From the NCBI RefSeq assembly GCF_022953055.1, contig NZ_JALJEJ010000002.1:744001-808000 (forward strand): a stretch of 64,000 nucleotides of DNA. Direction: 5' to 3'. The notes beneath the pieces were generated by a model, which saw nothing but the letters and a program-made list of their open reading frames with translations, was not told where the DNA came from and did no database searches. The stretch comes from Mucilaginibacter straminoryzae (GTDB lineage Bacteria; Bacteroidota; Bacteroidia; Sphingobacteriales; Sphingobacteriaceae). How positions within the stretch are numbered: position 1 is the first letter of the stretch; every line of letters starts with the position of its first letter. The translations under genes and the position numbers were made by a program. Positions 62,613-64,000 of this stretch are shown piece by piece.

Positions 62613-63953
62613 CTACACTGCGTCTGAAAGCGAGCTGAAAGTAAAGTCGCGGATTTTCATTGGCGGGATTAACGCACTTTGGAAAGATTCACCGCTTACT
62701 GTACGCTCGGGTTTGCCCAAAGCTTCCAGGTTATTCAGCATTATGACCGGGCTCTCGTTAAAACGGAAGTTTTTCACCGGGAACTTGATCTGGCCGTTTT
62801 CAATGTAGAAAGTGCCATCGCGGGTAAGGCCTGTATACAACAGCGTTTGCGGATCCACAGGGCGGATATACCATAAACGGGTAACCAGGATCCCCTTCTC
62901 TGTACTTTTGATCAGATCTTCGAGCGATGCATCGCCACCTTCCATAATCACACCGCTTGGACCAGGGACAGGCTTTACCCCTTTTTTCTGCGCCCAATAA
63001 CGCGAATAGAAAAGATTTTTAATTACTCCTTTTTCAATCCAACTGATCTTCTCCTGCGGAAGCCCCTCGCCGCTCCATGTGCTGGTAGGCATTCGCGGAT
63101 CCTGCGGGTCTGAATAAATGTTCACCCTCTCATCCAGCAATTTCTCACCCAACTTAGTACCGCCGCCTTTTTTACTTAAAAAGCTACGGCCTTCGTCTGC
63201 ACTGCGCGCATCCAAACCACCGTAGAGATTTTCGAGTAATACCACGCCTGCAGCCGGTTCCAGTATCACGGTATATTTGCCAGGCTCTAATGCTTTGGCA
63301 CCTGCCGAACCTGACGCCTTTTTACCGGCAATCTGGCTTAGCTTCAAGGTATCCATATCATTAAAATCTTCAAAATCGCGGCTGGCGTAACCAGAACCGG
63401 CACCATCCGTAGTGCGCATGGTGATAGAGAAGTTAATGTCTGACGATTTGTTGTAGGCAAACAACCCTTTCGAGTTCATCATTGCCGAGAACGCACCCTG
63501 ATTTTGCAAAAAGCCTGCAGCGGTAAGTTTACCGTCTTTTGCTACCTGCAAACTTTGCGCAACCATATCTGTGCGCTGTTTGGGTGTCATGTCGCCGGTT
63601 TTCTGGTCGTACAGCCTGGGGCTTGGCGCTGCAAAGTTCTGCGGACCGAGCATCGGCATATATTCCGGGTTCTCCGGTGCCAGTTGCGCCAGCTCTTCCG
63701 AACGGCGTACGGCAGATTCTATTGATTTATCATCATATTCATTGAGCGTAACAACGCCTAATTTCTTACCAAAGGCAGACGAAATAACCATGCTGGTTTG
63801 GCTTACCGAACCGCTGGTAGAAACTGAATTGCGGGCATAGCGGATATTACCGCCTACTGAACCGTTGAAATTTATTTCGCATTCATCGGCCTTAGAAAAA
63901 CTCAGGGCTTTTTTCATCAGCGCCTGTGCTTCTTCCTGACTAAATATTGCCAT
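62613..63953 (-). CDS. TldD/PmbA-family metallopeptidase-like protein
   Basis: 446 residues. The N-terminal domain carries IRYARNSVSTSGSVSQTS (in part: RYARNSVSTSG), and the C-terminal half GAKALEPGKYTVILEP and GDASLEDLIKS typical of PmbA/TldE. TldD-TldE complexes degrade peptides and mature some modified peptides. TldE lacks the metal ligands held by TldD; the usual HExxxH is absent here, so this is the TldE-like partner, and a TldD gene is expected just upstream, beyond the right edge. Confidence 0.9.
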   Translation of the reverse strand: MAIFSQEEAQALMKKALSFSKADECEINFNGSVGGNIRYARNSVSTSGSVSQTSMVISSAFGKKLGVVTLNEYDDKSIESAVRRSEELAQLAPENPEYMPMLGPQNFAAPSPRLYDQKTGDMTPKQRTDMVAQSLQVAKDGKLTAAGFLQNQGAFSAMMNSKGLFAYNKSSDINFSITMRTTDGAGSGYASRDFEDFNDMDTLKLSQIAGKKASGSAGAKALEPGKYTVILEPAAGVVLLENLYGGLDARSADEGRSFLSKKGGGTKLGEKLLDERVNIYSDPQDPRMPTSTWSGEGLPQEKISWIEKGVIKNLFYSRYWAQKKGVKPVPGPSGVIMEGGDASLEDLIKSTEKGILVTRLWYIRPVDPQTLLYTGLTRDGTFYIENGQIKFPVKNFRFNESPVIMLNNLEALGKPERTVSGESFQSALIPPMKIRDFTFSSLSDAV

Positions 63954-64000
63954 AACGATTTAGATTTTTCTTGCTGTGTTGATAATATTAACTCCATTAA

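Overview
The window looks like a chromosomal segment of a Bacteroidetes bacterium of the Sphingobacteriaceae type (Mucilaginibacter or Pedobacter-like). The grounds are: a TonB-dependent receptor with an N-terminal carboxypeptidase-regulatory-like domain; atpD-atpC split from the rest of the ATP synthase genes; a Bacteroidetes-type MraY with an extra internal segment; a fused HemC-HemD; several TAnnTTTG -7 boxes; and weak Shine-Dalgarno signals. The genus is an inference. I see no prophage, insertion sequence, integrase or CRISPR array.

Layout. 1-6960 is the front of the division and cell-wall cluster on the minus strand (mraZ, rsmH, ftsL-like, ftsI, murE, mraY, start of murD), led by a three-repeat MraZ operator. 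7047-10266 is a divergent metal-homeostasis pair (TonB receptor and DtxR-family regulator) around a perfect 28-bp palindrome. 10288-24727 is mixed housekeeping: purU, a YceH-like protein, three acetyltransferase-type genes nearby, GAPDH, a GT-C-like membrane protein, obg, adk, tRNA-Arg(ACG), a subtilase, a peroxiredoxin, a quinone reductase, a GDSL-type lipoprotein and a FadL-type porin. 24950-28335 holds atpD-atpC and pgk. 28739-31607 holds an isolated DinD-like gene and a CocE/S15 hydrolase. 31685-44035 is a ten-gene branched-chain amino-acid locus (transcription order ilvD, ilvB, ilvN, ilvC, leuC, leuD, leuB, a methyltransferase, leuA, ilvA). 44343-49602 has a lone ABC ATPase, a barrel / TM protein / ECF sigma trio, an amidohydrolase broken by one in-frame TGA, and an acetyltransferase. 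49741-59826 is a near-complete tetrapyrrole locus (order hemA, hemCD fusion, hemB, hemL, histidine kinase, response regulator, TPR protein, hemE, hemJ) that carries its own two-component system. The right end has a DoxX-like protein, two hydrolases and a TldD/PmbA protein.

The most unusual content is the repeat layer. (1) CCTC palindromes of about 25-40 bp lie between most genes, and three copies are read in frame as N-terminal extensions of MurD, IlvN and LeuC. (2) Larger palindromes with TGTCAT...ATGACA ends carry a CCTC palindrome nested in the centre, and one set forms a tandem array of about 355-bp units upstream of hemJ. (3) Degenerate tandem arrays with a strict 7-bp period occur in nine gaps, each with its own heptamer; three loci hold inverted pairs of arrays that could fold into long hairpins. 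(4) A short TCATCCTGA... element sits exactly between 13-bp direct repeats, which looks like an insertion footprint. Together these suggest an active, possibly multi-family system of small non-autonomous repeats that has colonised gaps inside operons and even coding starts. The mobilising enzyme is not in this window.
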